Shown: positions 61,001 through 64,000 of the stretch, one piece after another
How positions within the stretch are numbered: position 1 is the stretch's first letter
Layout of the letters: every line of letters begins with the position of its first letter
Source: Asterias amurensis
Taxonomy: Eukaryota; Echinodermata; Asteroidea; Forcipulatida; Asteriidae
Assembly (NCBI RefSeq): GCF_032118995.1
Contig: NC_092668.1
Coordinates: forward strand, 4,071,501 to 4,135,500
DNA: 64,000 nt
Reading direction: 5' to 3'
Program-made: the position numbers and the translations under genes
Notes under the pieces: model-generated
What the model saw: only the letters and a program-made list of their open reading frames with translations
Database searches by the model: none
Told to the model about the DNA's origin: nothing

Positions 61001-64000
61001 TACACAGGTTAAGTTCCTCTGAATCCATCGTCAGTAGCAGTAGTTCGGGAGTAGACGACCAACGTGTGCTGAGCTCCAGCCGATCAGAAGATACAGACTC
61101 TGATTTTCAGGCTATCGACTGCACCTGTCCCAAGGAGACCGGTGCCGAAGGAGGGGCAACAAGGACTAGCAAACTTTGTGCCGTGCACCACCCCAGTGCC
61201 CACTTAGAAACCCAAAGTAGAGACGCCAAACCAGGCGGGAAACGCAAAGTCAAAGTAAAACACTTACAGCACAATGAGTCTGTTGACTCGGCAGAGGTTA
61301 GTCTGGAGACCCCACCGAAGGGTCAGCTGCCAGACTCGGATTCCTCGCTCGAAGCTGGTTCCCATGGCAACCAGCAGGTCAAAGGTGACGTTGACGAGGC
61401 TCAGCATTCCGGGGATGAGTACCAGGTGTATTTCTACGACACCAAGGCGAAACTGTCGGAACAGACGCCCAAAAAGAAGAGCGACGCCCCCAACCCGTTT
61501 TCTAGGATTAAACGGATGGAAGACAAGATTGAGGTAAAGCTAAAACTATATTTGAAGTTTCATATGTTATTGTTCATTGTCTACAAGTTTTTACTTGTTT
61601 GTCCTTGAACTCCCACAAAATGTTGATATTTAAAGTTCACGCTGCTACTGTTCATATTCTAAAATTGTGAACACATTTCCCCGGGGCTTTCCGCAAAATG
61701 TTGATCTTTGAGGTTTCATGCTGTTGATAATGGTAATCTAAATGTTTTTACTCATTTGCCCGGGCTTCCACAAAATGTTTGTCTTAGAAGTTTCACGCTA
61801 TTATTGTTCATAATCTAAATGGTTTTATTCACTAGTAGAGTAGAAAATTTCACCCGTCGCCCAGGCATGGTAAACATTTTGAGCTACAAGCTGTGTGGTC
61901 TTGTGTTTTTATTTACCAAAAGGGGAGCTCTACCTCCTTAGAAGTGCTGCTCAAATCTAAAGGCCGAGTCACACTGCAGCGATAAGGATAACGATCACGA
62001 CGCAAAGACAACGCATTGTGTTGGTTGAATCACTACACGCAGAATACGCACACACTCATTCAACCAATAGAATGCGTTCTCTTTGCGTCATTGTCATTAT
62101 CATTATCGCTGCAGTGGGACCGGGCCTTAACTCTGTCTTTTGCTGTACAGATCATGTTTTCCCGAGCGGAAGCTCTACACGCCCACGGTTACACGAGGAA
62201 TGCTTGTAAGCTGGCAATAGAGCTCGCTGAAGAGATGCTGGACAACCCTCCTGAGCTGAATAACCCTCCTCCCAGTAACCTCTCCAACAGGGTAAGTCAA
62301 ACCTCTCCTTCAACCCTGGGGCCCAATTTCATAGAGCTGCTTAAAGACAATGGACACTATTGGTAATTGTCAAAGACCAGTCTTCTCACTTGGTGTAGCT
62401 CAACATATGCATAAAATAATAAACCTGTGAAAATTTGAGCTCAATCGGTTGTCAAAGTTGCGAGATAATAATAAAAGAAAAAATACCCTTGTCACACGAG
62501 TTGTGTGCTTTCAGTTGCTTGAATTCGAGACCTCAGCTGAGGTCTCGAATTCAATTCAAATATTTTAGTGAGAAATTACATCTTTCTCAAAATGTACGTT
62601 AACTTCAGAGGGAAGTTGTTTTCATTGTTTTTTCATAATGTTTCTCACAATGTTTGGTACTATCAACAGCTCTCCATTGCTGGATGCCAAAAGAAGTAAA
62701 AATACAAATACACGCAAATTGTCCCTGTCGTCCAGCTACACACAGGGGTAAACTTGTGAAAATTATTTTGTTGATATTCTTTTCTTTTTTTTGTGATGAT
62801 GTTACACAGGCGCGTAAGAAGCATGTACATCTACAGAGCACGTTAGCTACGATGACGCTAGCGAAAGCTTCATTCCTCTGCAGCGTCCTATCGGAGCAGC
62901 CTGACTGTCACCATCTAGCATTCAAAATAGGGATGTTCGGACTGGAGTTGCCTAGGCAACCAGCATCAACAAAGGCTCTGGAGGTATGAGGAATTGTAAA
63001 TACTTAAATTTCCAGTGAAATATAATTTAACTGCCAAAATATTTTTTTACATTTATTGACTACTTCCTCGCCTGACATCAAACAGGGGTTAAAACTAGCA
63101 TTAAAAGAAAATGTGCTGAATATGTTCAGTAAACAACTCAATTTATAAACCACTTTATCTCAGTTTTATTCTCTCACATCTCTGTTGGTGTTTCTACTTT
63201 TGAACCAAAAGTGGTATAATCATAGGGTTTTTGCAGGATTTAAACAAAGATTATGCTCCTTTTAAATGTATAAACAAACAAAATGAAAAATTACCCGAGT
63301 CGTCATTTTGCATGTTTTTTTTTGTACCTTCAGGTGAAACTAGCCAATCAGGAGTCTGAATTAGTGGGTCAATTGAAGCGTCTGCCGTTGACGTTAACAG
63401 AGTTAACGACGATACGACAGTTAGCGCAACATTTGCACGAGGGCACCCTTGTGCTGAGGAGCGCAGCTTTATTGGCAAGCTTCATCTTCGATGCATTGTC
63501 CTTGCCAGGTATGTGTGGGTCAGGAATAAAATTGTTAAATTAATAATGATAATAATAATAACTAGTTCTTAAATACTGCATTTTACAATTACATATCAAT
63601 GCAATTTACATTAGTACCATGGTCTTTGAGGGTTTTGTCAAATGCAATATCAACCTCCAGCAAATTAGATAACATGTGCCCAGGACTTTTACTGTTCGGG
63701 GCAACGGGTCTTTTTCTGCAGCATCAGCCCGGGTGTGGAACCAACTGAAAATCACACCTGTTCAAACAAGCACACTCACACAATCCTTAGCCCTAACTTG
63801 TCTTCCTCCTCAAGCGCCATAAGAGCCTTCTTTAGGCGGATACCGGCGCTATGTTAAGTTAGCTCTATTATTTTTGTTATAACATTTTATTACAACACTG
63901 CAAGTTGAATATACAATACAATCTTTTGATACTCCAGGTCAGACCTCCTCCTTGAGTCGTTCCCACAATCGTTGCGTCTCGTCACGAGACCGTCTCCCTA
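42833..64000 (+). CDS. ZSWIM8: ZSWIM8, cullin-RING E3 substrate receptor (5' part, 11 exons seen)
   Basis: Exons: 42833-43022, 56365-56509, 57541-57635, 58112-58392, 58674-58876, 59987-60188, 60421-61533, 62151-62291, 62810-62983, 63334-63508 and 63938 onward; every phase closes and about 927 residues are covered. Similarity to vertebrate ZSWIM8 is strong from the start (RFSFEDSDRFEEDSLCS) through WSFPENEED, CGAPDPTAGPSAS and LRPLRGREPEG to MCDEIVFLWRL and RQPASTKALEVKLA. The SWIM zinc finger is at residues 177-190 (CSCTC then WCSH). Residues 66-75 and 79-88 resemble an Elongin BC box and a cullin box (FPFEVVERMY). The family (Drosophila Dora, worm EBAX-1) is known to trigger Argonaute decay in target-directed microRNA degradation. 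Residues about 480-740 are Ser-rich and probably disordered. The C-terminal half lies beyond the window. Confidence 0.95.
43066..43441. repeat. Inverted-repeat element (AAAGATGCTATGTCAGATTT ends)
   Basis: Ends AAAGATGCTATGTCAGATTT and AAATCTGACATAGCATCTTT are perfect inverse copies. The interior has a GTCGGGATCCCGAC palindrome near 43235. It is followed directly by another element-like stretch, 43438-43745, with inverted AATGTCCACAGATTTA and TAAATCTGTGGGCATT. Confidence 0.8.
44031..44420. repeat. Family D foldback element
   Basis: Ends TTAAAGGAACACGTTGCCTT and AAGGCAACGTGTTCCTTTAA. The centre, at about 44200-44256, is a nearly perfect palindrome (ATGGGGGTCAAAATTTTGAC in the middle). The whole element folds on itself. 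Confidence 0.9.
44421..44585. repeat. Hairpin abutting the family D element
   Basis: The arms GCCTTTTTGAGATATGGCGG and CCGCCATACCTCAAAAAGGC start immediately after the D element and enclose about 120 bp. Confidence 0.8.
44899..45085. repeat. Dispersed repeat (second copy)
   Basis: Shares GGCCTGATACATCATGAAGG, GGTTGCCTTGGTGCCCTTGA and the GGAGAAAATGC..TGCCCTTTCAAAAA order with 37250-37440. Confidence 0.65.
45700..45771 (-). repeat. tRNA-Asn(GTT)-like sequence, probably a SINE head
   Basis: Read on the minus strand, the acceptor arms GGCTAGA/TCTAGTC pair over 7 bp and the D arm GCTCAGTTGGTAGAGC is intact. The anticodon loop ATGTTAA would read GTT, and the T arm GTTGGTTCGAATCCCAC has one mismatch. 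The closing anticodon-stem pair is also mismatched. A degenerate second copy follows 305 bp away with the same flank (GGTTGAACAAAGAATTGACT), so a tRNA-derived repeat is likelier than a working tRNA gene. Confidence 0.55.
46005..46078 (-). repeat. Second tRNA-like repeat copy
   Basis: Same arrangement as 45700-45771 (CGAACCAACGACCTTCGGAT, CTACCAACTGAGCTATC), but the acceptor stem no longer pairs. Confidence 0.55.
47093..47466. repeat. Family C element
   Basis: Ends TTTTAAAGCCATTGGACCCT and CGAAAGTGTATAATGGCTTT. The centre is ATTCTCGTTAGCGAGAATT. It is very close to the copy at 57048-57420 across its whole length. Confidence 0.85.
47461..47850. repeat. Family D foldback element
   Basis: Ends TTAAAGGAACACGTTGCCTT and AAGGCAACGTGTTCCTTTAA, with the same central palindrome as 44031-44420. 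It abuts the family C element and shares its TTTAAAG end. Confidence 0.88.
48828..49112 (+). repeat. SINE with tRNA-type head
   Basis: A-box-like GTGGCCGAGCGGATAAGAGC and B-box GGGTTCGAATCCCGG start the element. The body and a tail AAGTGCTATAAAAACTGAAT with TATTAT repeats follow. About 285 bp; appears full length. Confidence 0.75.
49402..49781. repeat. Family A element
   Basis: Ends TTTAAAGGCAGTGGACACTA and TTACCAATAGTGTCCATGTC. The centre keeps the GAGACCTCAG..GAGGTCTTGA imperfect palindrome. Confidence 0.85.
50960..51092. repeat. Degenerate family F segment
   Basis: AAGACTAGTCCTAAGTTAGG and GTTGTGAAATCGACCCC end it, followed by AGTGCCTTTAATT, an A-family end. The arrangement matches the F-in-A nesting at 4806-5300. 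Confidence 0.5.
51346..51737. repeat. Family A element with duplicated flanks
   Basis: Ends CTTAAAGACACTGGACACTA and TAGTGTCCAGTGCCTTTA. The 27 bp on its left (51321-51347) are repeated on its right (51736-51762) with one difference. Confidence 0.85.
53080..53469. repeat. Family A element
   Basis: Ends TTAAAGGACAGTGGACACTA and AGTGTCCACTGCCTTTAA. The centre is GAGACCTTAAG..CTTGAGGTCTC. One of the better preserved copies. Confidence 0.88.
53528..53700 (+). repeat. SINE with tRNA-like head
   Basis: GGTCTAGTGGTATGGACATC is A-box-like and GTGTGTTCGATCCCCC B-box-like. The tail phrase CAGATCTCGGGAAAGTACTG is shared with 14184-14205, and an AATACACATCGGTGT phrase is related to 55885-55900. Confidence 0.6.
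54035..54282. repeat. Family E foldback element
   Basis: Ends TGGGCCCAATTTCATAGAGC and GCTCTATGAAATTAGACCCT. The arms also share CTTGATAAAAACAGGATTAC and its inverse. Confidence 0.85.
55921..56293. repeat. Family C element
   Basis: Ends TTAAAGCCATTGGACACTTT and CGAAAGTGTATAATGGCTTA, in the opposite orientation to the 47093 and 57048 copies. Confidence 0.85.
56510..57540 (+). other. ZSWIM8 intron 2
   Basis: Contains the third copy of the TATCTACTTGCCAGGTA repeat (about 56560-56780) and a family C element at 57048-57420 (ends TTAAAGCCATTGGACCCTTC and AAGTGTATAATGGCTTTAAA). No coding content. Confidence 0.7.
58112..58392 (+). CDS. ZSWIM8: ZSWIM8 SWIM zinc-finger exon
   Basis: Residues 144-237. 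The SWIM zinc ligands are expected among Cys177/Cys179/Cys181, Cys188 and His190 in SCSCTCSSASKWCSHVVAL. The following RAPVSESLSRLHRDQLQKF is nearly identical to the human protein. The acceptor is TTGACAG and the donor CAGGTAAAA. Confidence 0.95.
58549..58632. repeat. Minimal family A element (84 bp)
   Basis: Both ends are present (ATTAAAGACTCTGGACACCT; AATAGTGTCCAGTGCCTTTA). The interior is reduced to the last 40 bp of the right half; the left end is fused directly to TTGGTAAGTTTTTATGACAA. Confidence 0.75.
59100..59830 (+). repeat. tRNA-Leu-type SINE split by two foldback elements
   Basis: The SINE head ATGGCCGAGCGGATAAGAGC and GACTCAAGCTCTGG at 59106-59145 resemble tRNA-Leu(CAA). The sequence then breaks into a family E element (about 59143-59449) and a family F element (about 59450-59616, inverse ends CCGTCGATTTCACAAA and TTTGTGAAATCGACGG). 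The SINE resumes with the variable arm and T arm (GGCTCAAGTCCCAG) and the body to about 59830. Confidence 0.7.
60421..61533 (+). CDS. ZSWIM8: ZSWIM8 large exon 7
   Basis: 371 codons, residues 373-743. The first part is conserved (IVIWWFST, then AQHACASMCDEIVFLWRL and the GFKPAIGACLMDW block). From about residue 475 it becomes Ser/Glu/Lys-rich and low in hydrophobics, for example SSSESIVSSSSSGVDD, with many acidic Ser sites suggestive of CK2 phosphorylation. This matches a variable, probably disordered region in the vertebrate protein. Confidence 0.93.
61534..62150 (+). other. ZSWIM8 intron 7
   Basis: Includes an inverted pair near 61966-62120 (CACTGCAGCGATAA against TTATCGCTGCAGTG) enclosing CAAAGACAACGCATT and its near-inverse, i.e. 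a small foldback. Three loosely repeated phrases around CCACAAAATGTTGAT lie at 61612-61770. Confidence 0.55.
62320..62690. repeat. Family A element joined to a family E end
   Basis: GGGGCCCAATTTCATAGAGC at 62320 is the start of an E element. It is cut after GCTGCTT by a family A element (CTTAAAGACAATGGACACTA) carrying the central palindrome GACCTCAGCTGAGGTC near 62530. The right end of both is missing. Confidence 0.75.
63509..63937 (+). other. ZSWIM8 intron 10
   Basis: Starts GTATGT and ends CTCCAG. Contains an AATAATGATAATAATAATAA patch near 63541. Nothing else recognised. Confidence 0.6.

Overview
This window looks like nuclear DNA of a marine invertebrate deuterostome, most likely an echinoderm such as a sea star. 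The reasons are intron-split genes with GT..AG junctions, proteins close to their vertebrate counterparts, an AT-rich background, and very dense short inverted-repeat elements. The species call is inference; no database was searched.

Four genes can be built exon by exon with every splice phase closing. (1) 11309-20414, plus strand: a secreted trypsin-like S1A serine protease zymogen, 353 aa, 5 exons. (2) 25585-32376, plus strand: a second trypsin-like zymogen, 371 aa, 5 exons with the same intron phases (0,1,2,1). It is a tandem paralogue of the first but has a very basic propeptide and a furin-type activation site. (3) 39748-34870, minus strand: ribosomal protein S14 (uS11), 151 aa, 4 coding exons. 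(4) 42833 to beyond 64000, plus strand: ZSWIM8, the SWIM-zinc-finger substrate receptor of a cullin-RING ubiquitin ligase known from target-directed microRNA degradation. The first 11 coding exons are present and the rest lies outside the window. RPS14 and ZSWIM8 are head to head; protease 2 and RPS14 converge.

Layout: 1-11080 is repeat-rich DNA with no convincing gene. 11090-20414 is protease 1. 20415-25480 is a repeat-bearing spacer. 25488-32376 is protease 2. 32377-34780 is a spacer. 34780-39750 is RPS14. 39750-42800 holds the two 5' regions. 42800-64000 is ZSWIM8, including a 13.3-kb first intron.

The rest is dominated by miniature inverted-repeat and foldback elements in several families, here named A to F for convenience. 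A has ends like GGACACTATTGGTAATT, C like GGACACTTTCGGTA, D like ACGTTGCCTTGGATCGG, E like GGGCCCAATTTCATAGAGC, and F like CGATTTCACAAA with CCTAACTTAGGAC. B is an A-related variant. Many are nested, several are internally triplicated or deleted, and one F-type palindrome has grown into a 91-bp tandem array. tRNA-derived SINEs, tandem repeats and unusually many long G or C runs make up most of the remainder. I saw no CRISPR array, rRNA gene or convincing intact tRNA gene.
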